Source: Actinomycetes bacterium
GTDB taxonomy: Bacteria > Actinomycetota > Acidimicrobiia > Acidimicrobiales > RAAP-2
Assembly: GCA_021799615.1 (NCBI GenBank)
Contig: JAJZAC010000025.1
Span: forward strand, 1-32,098
Length of the DNA: 32,098 bases
Reading direction: 5' to 3'
The notes under the pieces were generated by a model, which did no database searches, was not told the origin of the DNA, and was given only the letters and a program-made list of their open reading frames with translations. Made by a program: the position numbers and the translations under genes. Numbering within the stretch: the first letter of the stretch is position 1; each line of letters starts with the position of its first letter. Below are positions 13,777 to 23,968 of the stretch, in pieces.

Positions 13777-16700
13777 GTGAGCCTGCGCGCACTGCCCTCC
13801 CTGCTCCGCTCCGAGCCGGCCATGGTGCGCGTGGTGGGCGCGACCTCCGCCACCGTCTCGGTGGGCAGCCAGGCCCAGGCGGTCACCGTGGCCGGCATGC
13901 TGCGCCTGGGATCGCGCCGACCGGTGCTGGTCGTCGTGCCCACCGGCGCCGCCGCCGAGCACTTGGCCCGGGACCTCGCCACGTTCCTCGAGGAGCCGGT
14001 CGACGTGTTCCCCGCGTGGGAGACCCTTCCCTTCGAGCGCATGAGCCCCGAGGTGGCGACGATGGGGCAGCGCCTGCGGGCCCTGTGGCGGCTGGCGGGG
14101 GGCGATGGCGGGTCGGGGGGCGCTGGCGGGCCGGGCGGGTCGGGGGGCGCTGGCGGGCCGGGGGGCGGGCCGGTCCTGGTCGCCCCGGTCAAGGCCGTGT
14201 TGCAGCGGCTGGGACCCTGGCAGGCGGCAGCCCGACCGGTGCAGGTGGCGGTGGGCGACACCGTCGAGCTGGACGACCTGGTCCGGCGCCTGGTCGACCT
14301 CGGGTACCGGCGGGAGCCGCAGGTCGAGCACCGGGGGGAGCTGGCCGTCCGGGGCGGGATCGTCGACGTCTTCCCGTCGACCGACGACGAACCGGTGCGC
14401 ATCGACCTGTGGGGCGACCAGGTCGACCGCGTGACCCGCTTCGACATCGGCACCCAGCGGACCACCACGCCGGTCGGTGCCGCCACCGTCTTCGGCTGCC
14501 GCGAGCTGGTGGCGGACGGCGAGGTGCGCGACCGGGCGGCCGGGCTGATCGGTTCGGCCCCCTGGGGGCGCCACCAGTGGCAGCAGCTTGCCGACGGCGT
14601 GACCTTCGACGGCATGGAGTCCTGGCTCCCGTGGGTGGTGGGTGCCGAGGAACTGGTCACCGACCTGGTGCCCGACGGCGGGGTGGTCGTGGTGGTCGAG
14701 CCCCGGCGGGTCCGGGACCGGGCCACCGAGCTGCTGGAGGAGGAGTCCGCGCTGGCCGCGTCGTTGGCCACCACCTGGGGGGCGGACCTGGGTGACGGCG
14801 CTCCCCGTCTCCATCTCCCCTACGAGCGCCTGCTGGCCCGCACCGGCGCGGCCGTCGTGTCGCTCGTCCCACCGTCGGACGTGGCGACGGCCGGGGCCGG
14901 CGGGCACGATGCCGGCGGGCACGATGCCGGCGGGCACGATGCCGGCGTCGCCGCCATCGAGAGCCGGGGATGGGAACCGGTCCTGGGTGACGGCAGCCGT
15001 CTGGCCGCCCAGTGCCGGGCACTGGCCGACGACGGGTACGTCGTGGTGCTCACCGCCGAGACCCCCACCGGTGCCGGGCGTCTGTCGGCGATCCTGGCCG
15101 AGGAGGGGCTCGACGTCCCGGTGGTGGGGGACGACGACCCGGCGCTGGCCACGCCGGGCGTCCGGATCGTGGTGGCCGGGCTCGATCGGGGGTTCGTGCT
15201 GCCGTCGGCCCGCCTCGCCGTGCTGGGCGAGTCCGACCTGACCGGCCGGCGCCGGCCGCACCGGCGGGCCAGGTCCCGCGCCCGTCCCGTCGACGGCTTC
15301 TTCGACGACCTGGCCCCCGGCGGCTACGTCGTCCACCGCCAGCACGGCGTCGCCGTCTACCGGGGCATGGTCACCCGTACCATGGGTGGGGCCACCCGTG
15401 ACTACCTCCTACTCGAGTACCGGGGTGGCGACAAGCTCTACCTGCCCACCGACCAGATCGACCTGATCACGCCGTATGCCGGTGGCGACTCGCCGACCGT
15501 GCACCGCCTGGGGGGCTCCGAGTGGCAACGGGCGCGCTCGAAGGCCCGTGCCGCCGTCCACGAGATCGCCGAGGACCTGGTCGCCCTGTACCGGCGTCGC
15601 CTCGAGGTGCCCGGGCACGCCTTCGGGCCCGACACCCCGTGGCAGGCCGAGCTCGAGGCGTCGTTCCCGTTCGTCGAGACGGACGACCAGGCACGGGCCA
15701 TTGCCGAGGTCAAGGCGGACATGGAACGGCCCGTCCCCATGGACCGGCTCGTCTGCGGCGACGTCGGCTTCGGCAAGACGGAAGTCGCCATCCGCGCCGT
15801 GTTCAAGGCCGTCCAGGACGGTCGTCAGGCCGCCGTGCTGGTGCCCACCACCCTGCTGGCCAGCCAGCACTTCCAGACGTTCGCCGAGCGGTACGCGCCG
15901 TTCCCGGTCCGGGTCGAGCTCCTCAGCCGGTTCCTGACCGATGCCCAGGCCTCGGCGGTCGTCGCCGGCCTGGCCGACGGCTCGGTGGACGTGGTGGTGG
16001 GGACGCACCGGTTGCTGGGTGCCGACATCCGGTTCCGCCACCTGGGGCTCCTCGTCGTGGACGAGGAGCAGCGGTTCGGCGTCGCCCACAAGGAGGCCAT
16101 CAAGGCCATGACCGACGGGGTCGACGTGCTCACCCTGACGGCCAGCCCCATCCCCCGCACCCTCGAGATGGCCCTCACCGGGATCCGCGACCTGTCGATG
16201 GTCAACACCCCGCCGGCCGCCCGGCGCCCCATCCTCACCTACGTCGGCGACTACGACGAGGCCGCCGTGTCCGAAGCCGTCCGCCGGGAGCTGCTCCGCG
16301 AGGGGCAGGCGTTCTACGTCCACAACCGGGTCCACGACATCGACGCCGTGGCCGATCGGCTGCGTCGGCTCGTGCCCGAGGCACGCGTCTCGGTGGCCCA
16401 CGGCCAGATGGACGAAGGTTCGCTGGAACAGGTGGTGATGGACTTCTGGGAGGGAGCGGCCGACGTGCTCGTCTGCACCACCATCGTCGAGTCCGGCATC
16501 GACATGCCGACGGTGAACACCCTGGTGGTCGACCGGGCCGACCGCCTGGGTCTGGGCCAGCTCCACCAATTGCGCGGGCGGGTGGGACGGGCCGGGCAGC
16601 GGGCCTACGCCTACCTGTTCCACCCGCCCGACCAGGTCCTCTCCGAGACGGCCACCGAGCGTCTGCGGACGATCGGTGACCACACGGAGCTCGGCTCGGG

Positions 16701-17394
16701 GTTCAAGATCGCACTGCGGGACCTGCAGATCCGGGGGGCCGGCAACCTGCTCGGTCGGGACCAGTCCGGCCACGTGGCCGCCGTCGGCTACGACCTCTAC
16801 GTGCAGATGGTGAGCGAGGCGGTGGCCGAGCTGAAGGGCGAGGCGCGCCCCGAACCGGTCGAGATCTCCCTCGACCTGCCCGACGATGCCCACCTGCCAC
16901 CCGACTACGTGCCCGCCGAGGACGTGCGGCTCGAGGCCTACCGGCGGCTCACCGCGGTCCGGAGCGAGGACGAGGTGGACGACGTCCGGGCCGAATGGGA
17001 GGACCGGTTCGGACCGCTGCCCCGACCGGCGGAGGCCCTCCTCGACGTGGCCCGGCTCCGGGTCGAGTGCGTGCGGTTGGGTATCACCGACGTCGCCGTC
17101 TCGGTGGCCCGCTCGGTCCGGGCCTCGGGTCGGGCGGGATCGGGATCGATGGGGGCCTCGGGTCGGGCGGGATCGGGATCGATGGGGGGATCGGTGGCCA
17201 CGGTCAAGCTGTCGCCCGTTACCCTGCCCGCCTCCGCCGAGATCCGGTTGCGCCGCCTGTCGCCTGGTGCCACCTACCACGCCGACCTCCACCGGTTGCT
17301 GGCACCGCTCCCCGCTGCCGACGGGACGGCGTCCGCCCTGGTCGAACTGTTGCGGGAGCTGCTGCCGCCGAAGGCGGGCGCAGGGGACGGGTAG
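13777..17394 (+). CDS. mfd: Transcription-repair coupling factor Mfd
   Basis: The product is 1205 residues from the GTG at 13777, within the family range. Mfd removes RNA polymerase stalled at lesions and recruits UvrA. The UvrB-homology region contains PVLVVVPTGAAAEHLARDL and FPAWETLPFERMSPE. The RNA-polymerase-interaction domain (DLAPGGYVVHRQHGVAVYRG) follows. The RecG-like translocase has Walker A GDVGFGKTE, Walker B DEEQRFGV, TLTASPIPRTLEM and the QLRGRVGR motif. The C-terminal domain closes the protein. Three in-frame tandem repeats interrupt it: 2 x 9 residues (112-129), 3 x AGGHD (374-388) and 2 x 11 residues (1116-1137). They lie in variable linkers or the C-terminal region, so the motor is unaffected. 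The open frame continues far upstream but is non-coding there. Confidence 0.97.
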   Translation: MSLRALPSLLRSEPAMVRVVGATSATVSVGSQAQAVTVAGMLRLGSRRPVLVVVPTGAAAEHLARDLATFLEEPVDVFPAWETLPFERMSPEVATMGQRLRALWRLAGGDGGSGGAGGPGGSGGAGGPGGGPVLVAPVKAVLQRLGPWQAAARPVQVAVGDTVELDDLVRRLVDLGYRREPQVEHRGELAVRGGIVDVFPSTDDEPVRIDLWGDQVDRVTRFDIGTQRTTTPVGAATVFGCRELVADGEVRDRAAGLIGSAPWGRHQWQQLADGVTFDGMESWLPWVVGAEELVTDLVPDGGVVVVVEPRRVRDRATELLEEESALAASLATTWGADLGDGAPRLHLPYERLLARTGAAVVSLVPPSDVATAGAGGHDAGGHDAGGHDAGVAAIESRGWEPVLGDGSRLAAQCRALADDGYVVVLTAETPTGAGRLSAILAEEGLDVPVVGDDDPALATPGVRIVVAGLDRGFVLPSARLAVLGESDLTGRRRPHRRARSRARPVDGFFDDLAPGGYVVHRQHGVAVYRGMVTRTMGGATRDYLLLEYRGGDKLYLPTDQIDLITPYAGGDSPTVHRLGGSEWQRARSKARAAVHEIAEDLVALYRRRLEVPGHAFGPDTPWQAELEASFPFVETDDQARAIAEVKADMERPVPMDRLVCGDVGFGKTEVAIRAVFKAVQDGRQAAVLVPTTLLASQHFQTFAERYAPFPVRVELLSRFLTDAQASAVVAGLADGSVDVVVGTHRLLGADIRFRHLGLLVVDEEQRFGVAHKEAIKAMTDGVDVLTLTASPIPRTLEMALTGIRDLSMVNTPPAARRPILTYVGDYDEAAVSEAVRRELLREGQAFYVHNRVHDIDAVADRLRRLVPEARVSVAHGQMDEGSLEQVVMDFWEGAADVLVCTTIVESGIDMPTVNTLVVDRADRLGLGQLHQLRGRVGRAGQRAYAYLFHPPDQVLSETATERLRTIGDHTELGSGFKIALRDLQIRGAGNLLGRDQSGHVAAVGYDLYVQMVSEAVAELKGEARPEPVEISLDLPDDAHLPPDYVPAEDVRLEAYRRLTAVRSEDEVDDVRAEWEDRFGPLPRPAEALLDVARLRVECVRLGITDVAVSVARSVRASGRAGSGSMGASGRAGSGSMGGSVATVKLSPVTLPASAEIRLRRLSPGATYHADLHRLLAPLPAADGTASALVELLRELLPPKAGAGDG
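14110..14163 (+). repeat. 27-bp tandem repeat in mfd (2 copies)
   Basis: Two perfect copies encode GSGGAGGPG twice. The array extends a Gly-rich linker in the UvrB-like N-terminal part and keeps the frame. Confidence 0.9.
14896..14940 (+). repeat. 15-bp tandem repeat in mfd (3 copies)
   Basis: GCCGGCGGGCACGAT occurs three times in a row and encodes AGGHD three times. It lies ahead of the RNA-polymerase-interaction domain. Confidence 0.92.
17122..17187 (+). repeat. 33-bp tandem repeat in mfd (2 copies)
   Basis: Two perfect copies encode ASGRAGSGSMG twice, inside the C-terminal domain that normally regulates UvrA binding. Confidence 0.92.
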
Positions 17395-17404
17395 CATCCC
17401 CGCT

Positions 17405-18574
17405 GTGAAGCGACTCCTGCGCCCTGCCGCCGCGCTCTGTGGCGTCCTCCTCGTCGGCTCGTCCCTGGCCGCCTGCACCGTGAGCCCGCCGGCCGCCCGG
17501 GTGAACGCCGAGACCGTCCCGATGTCGATGGTCGACTCGGTGCTGCACTCGCTGACGGCCACCAAGCCCGGCCTCTGCTACCTGACGGCCCAGGCCCAGG
17601 GGCAGGTCCCGAACGTGGTCGGGGCGGGGGGCGCCGGCACGTACGACACCGCCTTCGCCGACGACGTCGTCGACGTGATGGTGACGGACCGGCTCTACCC
17701 GCAGCTGGCGGCGGCAAAGCACCTCGCCGCCACGGCAGCGTCCTACGCCCAGGCCCGCAGCGACCTCGAGAGCAATCTCACCTCCCAGATCCAGAACCTG
17801 TCGCAGCAGGGCCAGGCGGTGCCCACCTTCGGTGCCTGCCTGCCCAGCCCGACGAGCACGACGCCGTCGACCGGGGCCCAGGTGCTCGACGGGTTGCCGG
17901 CCGCCTTCGCCCGCGAGCAGATCCACTACGTCGAGGCGGAGGAGCTCCTGCTGGCTGACGGTGTGGACCTGTCGCCGTCGGCGGTCGCCGCCTACTACGC
18001 GGCCAACAAGGACCAGTTCAGCACGGCCTGCGTCAGCCAGCTCACCGTGGCCACGGCGGCTGCCGCCAACGCGGCGATCGCCAAGCTGAAGGCGGGGGCG
18101 TCGTTCGCCTCGGTGGTGGCGTCCGACTCGATCGACCCGGCGGAGCAGGCCGGCAAGGGTCAGCTGGGGTGCACCCTGTCGGCGGCCCAGGTGGCGCAGG
18201 ACCTCCAGCTGCCGTCGGTCACCGTCGGTCAGCCGATCGGTCCCGTCGGTCCCACCACGACGTCGTCGGGGACGATCTACAACGTCTACGAGGTGACCTC
18301 CGAGCAGCCCCAACCGCTGGTGCAGGTCGAGCCGCAGATCCGCACCGCACTGTTGTTCGCCTCGACCAACCAGAGCCGGGTGGCGGCCGAGGTCACCGCG
18401 TTCGCCCGCCGCTCGTCCATCAGCGTCGATCCCCGGTTCGGCACGTGGAAGGTCACCCAGATCGTCCCGCCGCCGGCCCCGCCGTCCGCCACCCTGCTGG
18501 CATCCGTCGGCGGCACGCAGCCGAGCCCCGCCTCGTCGGCGGTGCCGGGAACCGGTCCGCTCGGCGCCGGTTGA
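17405..18574 (+). CDS. Lipoprotein of the SurA/PrsA type with parvulin-like PPIase domain
   Basis: The product is 389 residues. The GTG start at 17405, 10 nt after mfd, gives KRLLRPAAALCGVLLVGSSLAAC, a lipoprotein signal with lipobox LAAC and lipidation at C24. A SurA-N-like helical part (VNAETVPMSMVDSVL and the long helix before the Cys) precedes a rotamase-like stretch at about 205-300. That stretch contains SQLTVATAAAANAAIAKL, GASFASVVASDSID, GKGQLGCTLS and IYNVYEVTSEQPQPL. The C-terminal tail is Pro/Ser/Gly-rich. The protein probably helps exported proteins fold outside the membrane. The parvulin active-site residues could not be assigned with confidence, so it may act only as a chaperone. 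The next gene starts 4 nt downstream. Confidence 0.85.
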   Translation: MKRLLRPAAALCGVLLVGSSLAACTVSPPAARVNAETVPMSMVDSVLHSLTATKPGLCYLTAQAQGQVPNVVGAGGAGTYDTAFADDVVDVMVTDRLYPQLAAAKHLAATAASYAQARSDLESNLTSQIQNLSQQGQAVPTFGACLPSPTSTTPSTGAQVLDGLPAAFAREQIHYVEAEELLLADGVDLSPSAVAAYYAANKDQFSTACVSQLTVATAAAANAAIAKLKAGASFASVVASDSIDPAEQAGKGQLGCTLSAAQVAQDLQLPSVTVGQPIGPVGPTTTSSGTIYNVYEVTSEQPQPLVQVEPQIRTALLFASTNQSRVAAEVTAFARRSSISVDPRFGTWKVTQIVPPPAPPSATLLASVGGTQPSPASSAVPGTGPLGAG

Positions 18575-18578
18575 CGGC

Positions 18579-20297
18579 GTGGCGCCGGGACCCGGCACCG
18601 CACCGGCCGGCGTGACCGGGCCGGGGGACGCGGACCGGCGCATCGACGTCGTCGGGCTCGGACCGGCCGGCGCCGACCTGTTGACCGCGTCGGCCCGGGC
18701 CGCGGTGGAGGACGCGCTCGGCGCCGGGGAGGACGGGGAGGACGCTCTGGGCGCCGGGGAGGACAGCCTCGGCAGTGGCAGCTCCCCGGGGGGCCGGCCC
18801 CGTGGGGACGGCCTCGACGGCGGGCGCCGTGCCGACCAGATCCGGCGCGAAGTGCGGTTCCGGACCGGGCGCCACCCCGCCGCCGACGCCTTTCCGGGCG
18901 TGGGCACCTATGACGCCGTCTACGAGTCCGCCACCACCTTCGACGAGGTCTACTCGACGATCGTCGACGACCTCGTCCACCTGGCCCGATCGGCACCCCG
19001 CACGGCGATCGTCTACGGGGTCCCGGGTGCGCCGACGGTGGCCGAGCGGACGGTCGCCCTCCTCCGGGTCCATCCCGCTGTCGTCTCGGGTGAGATCGCC
19101 CTGACCGTCCATCCGGCGCTCTCGTTCGCCGACGTGGCTTTCGCCAGGCTGGGCGTGGACCCCGTCGACGCCGGGGTGCGGTTGGTCGACGGCGAGCGCT
19201 TCGCCACCGAGGCGGCGGGTGAGCGGGGCCCACTCCTGGTGGGCCAGTGCTGGTCCCGTCCCGTCCTCTCGGCGATCAAGGTGCTCGGTGACCCCGGGCC
19301 GGGCACGACGGTCACGATCCTCCACCATCTCGGCCTGGACGACGAGGTGGTGGCCGAGGTGGCGTGGGACGAGATGGACCGCACGGTGGAGCCTGATCAC
19401 CTGACCTCGATGTGGATCCCGACCATGCCCGCCACCGCCGCCGGCGAGCTCGCCCGGCTCGACGAGCTGGTCCGCACCCTGCGGTCCGAGTGCCCGTGGG
19501 ATCGCGAGCAGACCCATGCCTCGCTGGCACGGCACCTGTTGGAGGAGTCCTACGAACTGCTCGAGGCCATCGACGCCGTGTCGGTCGCCGACGCCGTGCC
19601 GGTCGCCGACGCCGTGCCGGCGGACGGGGTGCCGGCGGACGGGGTGCCGGCGGACGGGGTGCCGGCGGACGGGGTGCCGGCGGACGGGGTGCTGGCGGAC
19701 GGGGTGCTGGCGGACGGGGTGCTGGCGGACGGGGTGCTGGCGGACGGGGCCGAGGTCTGGGAGCTCGACCTCCCCGGCGCCGAGGCCGTCGCCCACCTCG
19801 AAGAGGAGCTGGGCGACGTCCTCTTCCAGGTCTACTTCCACGCCACGCTGGCCTCCGAGGCCGGGTGGTTCACGTTGGCCGACGTGGCCAGCGGCGTGCG
19901 GGAGAAGCTGGTGGCGCGCCACCCCCACGTGTTCGGGGACGCCGACGCGGCCACCGCACGTGACGTGGCCGCCAACTGGGAGGTGGCAAAGCTCGAGGAG
20001 AAGGGCCGTGCGTCGGTCACCGACGGGATCCCCGAGGCCCTGCCGGCGCTGGCCACCGTGGCCAAGCTCCAGCGGAAGGCTGCGGCCATCGGCCTCGACG
20101 TCGCCGCACTGGCCGGCACGTCGGGGCTGCCGGAGGGGCTCGGTGCCGGGGCGTCCGGTGCCGGGGCGGTGGCCGACCTCCTCTTCGACGTGGTCCAGCT
20201 GGCCAGGCGGCTCGGGGTCGATCCCGAGCAGGCGTTGCGGACCAAGGCGGCTGCCTTCCGCGCCGCCATCGTCGCCGCCGAGGCATGGGAGCGCTGA
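18579..20297 (+). CDS. mazG: Tetrapyrrole-methylase-like / MazG nucleotide pyrophosphohydrolase fusion
   Basis: The product is 572 residues from the GTG at 18579. The N-terminal half resembles the TP-methylase domain of YabN-type proteins: RIDVVGLGPAGADLLT, then VYGVPGAPTVAERTVALL. A Gly/Glu/Asp repeat (GAGEDGEDALGAGED) is inserted near residue 50. The C-terminal half is a MazG NTP pyrophosphohydrolase: SECPWDREQTHASL, the metal-binding HLLEESYELLEAID, and later HLEEELGDVLFQVYFHA. Between the two acidic helices lies a long in-frame repeat (ADGVP/ADGVL, nine units) that is not part of the family. MazG clears non-canonical NTPs or regulates nucleotide pools. The methylase half is of unknown substrate. 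The order mfd-...-mazG-...-eno is shared with mycobacteria. Confidence 0.92.
   Translation: MAPGPGTAPAGVTGPGDADRRIDVVGLGPAGADLLTASARAAVEDALGAGEDGEDALGAGEDSLGSGSSPGGRPRGDGLDGGRRADQIRREVRFRTGRHPAADAFPGVGTYDAVYESATTFDEVYSTIVDDLVHLARSAPRTAIVYGVPGAPTVAERTVALLRVHPAVVSGEIALTVHPALSFADVAFARLGVDPVDAGVRLVDGERFATEAAGERGPLLVGQCWSRPVLSAIKVLGDPGPGTTVTILHHLGLDDEVVAEVAWDEMDRTVEPDHLTSMWIPTMPATAAGELARLDELVRTLRSECPWDREQTHASLARHLLEESYELLEAIDAVSVADAVPVADAVPADGVPADGVPADGVPADGVPADGVLADGVLADGVLADGVLADGAEVWELDLPGAEAVAHLEEELGDVLFQVYFHATLASEAGWFTLADVASGVREKLVARHPHVFGDADAATARDVAANWEVAKLEEKGRASVTDGIPEALPALATVAKLQRKAAAIGLDVAALAGTSGLPEGLGAGASGAGAVADLLFDVVQLARRLGVDPEQALRTKAAAFRAAIVAAEAWER
19620..19748 (+). repeat. 15-bp tandem array inside mazG (9 units)
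   Basis: Four units GCGGACGGGGTGCCG (ADGVP) are followed by four GCGGACGGGGTGCTG (ADGVL) and a final ADG. Two 18-bp VADAVP units precede it. The single CCG-to-CTG change shared by the last four full units implies that a mutated unit was later amplified, the mark of slippage. The frame is kept. Confidence 0.95.
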
Positions 20298-20354
20298 GAG
20301 CCGGGACCGGCGCCGGTGACGGGACGATGCCCAGGTGGGGACGAGTGCCGATGC

Positions 20355-21710
<1,356 letters not shown>

Positions 21711-21739
21711 GGGTGCCCGGAGGCGTCCATGTCCGGCCC

Positions 21740-22474
21740 ATGGCCCGCAAGCGACGCCCCGCGCCGGGCGGAGCCCGGTCGCGCTCGGCCTCCCGCGCCA
21801 CCCCGGCGACACGCGCCGCCGCCGGCAAGGCCGGCAAGGCCGGCAAGGCCGGCAGCGGCGGCAGGGCACGCACGGTCGGCAGGGCACACAAGGTCGGCAG
21901 GGTGGGGACGGCGGCCGGGCGGGCGGCCAGGCCCACCGCCCGGCGGCAGTCCAGCACCACGGTCCGCCGGGACCGGTTCCTCGTGGTGGGGACGGCAGTC
22001 CTGTCGGCTGGGATCCTCGCCGTCGGGCTCCCGGTCCGCTCGTTGCTCGCCGACCACCAGGCGGTAGCAGCCGCCGCTGCGTCGTTGCACCAGGTCCACC
22101 AGGAGAACCGCCAGCTCTCGGTCGAGCAGCAGCAGCTGGCGTCCAACGCCGAACTGGCCCGCCTGGCTCGCAAGGAGTACCAGCTCGTCCTGCCCGGCCA
22201 GCACCTCTACGACGTGCTCCCGCTGGCCGGGTCCCGACCGGACGGGTCCCCCGCCTCGGCGGCAGCCGGCGACCCCGGCCTGGGCGCGCCGGTGGCGCCG
22301 TCGGACTCGCCGACCTTGCACCCCGATCCGGGCCTCACCGGCACGTCCCCACCGTCGTCCTCGACCGGGAGCGCCCCCGGGGGCGCTCCCGGAGGACCTC
22401 CTGGCGGAGGCTCGTCGAGCCGCCCGCCCGGCTTCTGGCGGCGGGTGGCCGACACCCTCGAGTTCTGGCGTTGA
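21740..22474 (+). CDS. ftsB: FtsB/DivIC-type septum formation protein
   Basis: The product is 244 residues from the ATG at 21740. A very basic cytoplasmic N-terminus (about 85 residues, including three AGK repeats) is followed by one membrane segment, FLVVGTAVLSAGILAVGLPV. Then come a coiled coil (HQENRQLSVEQQQLASNAEL) and the DivIC-family ending LARKEYQLVLPGQHLYDVLP. The C-terminus is Pro/Gly/Ser-rich. FtsB-type proteins link early and late divisome parts through FtsL and FtsQ. The eno-ftsB-DUF501-ppx order is the actinobacterial standard and supports the call. A GTG at 21713, three bases after eno, is an alternative start with nine extra residues. GGAGG at 21719-21723 is too far from the ATG to decide. 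Confidence 0.88.
   Translation: MARKRRPAPGGARSRSASRATPATRAAAGKAGKAGKAGSGGRARTVGRAHKVGRVGTAAGRAARPTARRQSSTTVRRDRFLVVGTAVLSAGILAVGLPVRSLLADHQAVAAAAASLHQVHQENRQLSVEQQQLASNAELARLARKEYQLVLPGQHLYDVLPLAGSRPDGSPASAAAGDPGLGAPVAPSDSPTLHPDPGLTGTSPPSSSTGSAPGGAPGGPPGGGSSSRPPGFWRRVADTLEFWR
21821..21847 (+). repeat. 9-bp tandem repeat in ftsB (3 copies)
   Basis: GCCGGCAAG occurs three times (AGK), followed by a partial fourth copy. It lengthens the basic cytoplasmic tail of the protein. Confidence 0.88.
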
Positions 22475-22962
22475 CGGACGGGCTGCCGGGGGCCGATCGA
22501 CCGTCGGAAGCTGACCTGGCAGCGGTGGCGCGGCTCCTCGGGAGGAGCCCGGCGGGGTCCTTCGTGGTCGTCGTCCGCGGCGCCGCCGGCACCCCGGCCG
22601 TGATCGCCAACGCCCCGTTCCTGGCCGACGGCACTCCCATGCCCACCCGGTACTGGCTGGTCGACCCGGTCCTGGTGACGGCGGTGAGCCGGGTCGAGTC
22701 AGCCGGCGGGGTCCAGCAGGCGGAGGCCGAGGTGGACCCGGAGGCGGTGGCCCTCGCCCACCGGCGCTACGCCGCCGAGCGGGACGCGCTGATCCCGGCG
22801 GACCACCTCGGACCGAGGCCGTCGGGCGGGGTCGGTGGGACCCGGACCGGCGTCAAGTGCCTCCATGCCCATCTGGCGTGGTGGCTGGCGGGGGGGCCGG
22901 ATCCGGTGGGCGAGTGGACGGTCCGTCGCATCGGCCTGGCGGTGCGTCGGGAGGGCCGATGA
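22471..22962 (+). CDS. DUF501 family protein
   Basis: The product is 163 residues from TTG at 22471, which overlaps the ftsB stop (TTGA) and suggests coupling. DUF501 features seen are an N-terminal DLAAVARLLGRSPAGSFVVV, a central FLADGTPMPTRYWLVDPVL with VSRVESAGGV, and a C-terminal GVKCLHAHLAWWLAGGPDPVG with Cys and His residues. The function is unknown. Its fixed place between ftsB and ppx in actinobacteria hints at an envelope or phosphate link, but nothing in the sequence proves one. Confidence 0.9.
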   Translation: MTDGLPGADRPSEADLAAVARLLGRSPAGSFVVVVRGAAGTPAVIANAPFLADGTPMPTRYWLVDPVLVTAVSRVESAGGVQQAEAEVDPEAVALAHRRYAAERDALIPADHLGPRPSGGVGGTRTGVKCLHAHLAWWLAGGPDPVGEWTVRRIGLAVRREGR

Positions 22963-23022
22963 TCCGGTGGAACCGGCCTGTGACGGCCCCCGTGGCCGGC
23001 CGGGTGCCGGTGGGACTGTGGT

Positions 23023-23027
23023 AGGAA
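23023..23027 (+). promoter_or_regulatory. Ribosome binding site of ppx
   Basis: AGGAA lies seven bases before the GTG at 23035 and fixes that start over later candidates. Confidence 0.6.
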
Positions 23028-23034
23028 ATCCGGC

Positions 23035-23955
23035 GTGACTCCGGACGCGGTGGCGGCGATCGACTGCGGGACCAATTCCACGCGCCTGCTCGTGGTCGAC
23101 GAGGCCGGTCGGCCGCTCATCCGGCTCATGCGGATCACCAGGCTGGGCGAGGGGGTGGATGCCACCGGCTCCCTGTCGCCCGACGCCATCACCCGCTGTG
23201 TCGCGGTCCTGCACGAGTACCGGGAGCTGATGGACGAGACCGGGGTGGGGCGAGCCAGGGTGGTGGCGACGTCAGCCGTCCGGGACGCCGACAACGGCGA
23301 CGAGTTCCTGGCCGAGGCCCGCCTGGCCACCGGAGTCGACCCCGAGCTCCTCGACGGGGCCGCCGAGGGTCGGCTGTCGATGGCCGGGGCCCTCGCCGAC
23401 CTGTCGGGCCCCGGGCCCTTCCTGGTGCTGGACATCGGCGGCGGCTCGACCGAGATGGTCGTGGGTCGTGACGCTGCGGACCCTGCGCTCGAGGTGGTGT
23501 CGATGCAGTTGGGATGCGTCCGCCTGACCGAGCGGTTCCTGACCACCGACCCGCCCACCGCGGCGGAGCTGGCCGAAGCCGAGGCCGAGGTGGCTACCCG
23601 GCTCGATGCCGTGCTCGCTGACCACCCCCATTTCCTGAGCGCCCACCGGCTGGTGGGGCTGGCCGGAACGGTGTCCACCCTGGCCTCGCTCGACGCCGGC
23701 CTGGCCGCGTACGACCGTGACCGCATCCACCATGCGGTGCTGCCGGCATCGGCGGTGTACGACTGGTACCGGACGCTGGCGGCCGAGCCGGCGGCCGACC
23801 GGCTGGCCCGCCCGGGCATGGAGCCGGGCCGCCAGGACGTCATCGTCGGCGGCGCGCTGATCCTGGTCTCGGTGATGGGCCGCCTCGGCTTCGACGAGTG
23901 CCTGGTCTCCGAGGCGGACATCCTGGACGGTCTCGTGGGATCGCTGACGTCGTGA
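23035..23955 (+). CDS. ppx: Ppx/GppA family exopolyphosphatase
   Basis: The product is 306 residues, the short form found in actinobacteria. The ASKHA fold is clear: phosphate loop AAIDCGTNSTRLLV near residue 7, ATSAVRDADNGDEFL, second phosphate loop VLDIGGGSTEMVVG, and LVGLAGTVSTLASL. The family hydrolyses polyphosphate or pppGpp; which substrate is used here cannot be told. The gene closes the conserved eno-ftsB-DUF501-ppx group. A 72-bp gap separates it from the DUF501 gene, enough for its own promoter, though none was recognised. Confidence 0.93.
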   Translation: MTPDAVAAIDCGTNSTRLLVVDEAGRPLIRLMRITRLGEGVDATGSLSPDAITRCVAVLHEYRELMDETGVGRARVVATSAVRDADNGDEFLAEARLATGVDPELLDGAAEGRLSMAGALADLSGPGPFLVLDIGGGSTEMVVGRDAADPALEVVSMQLGCVRLTERFLTTDPPTAAELAEAEAEVATRLDAVLADHPHFLSAHRLVGLAGTVSTLASLDAGLAAYDRDRIHHAVLPASAVYDWYRTLAAEPAADRLARPGMEPGRQDVIVGGALILVSVMGRLGFDECLVSEADILDGLVGSLTS

Positions 23956-23968
23956 GGACGGTCGGCCG

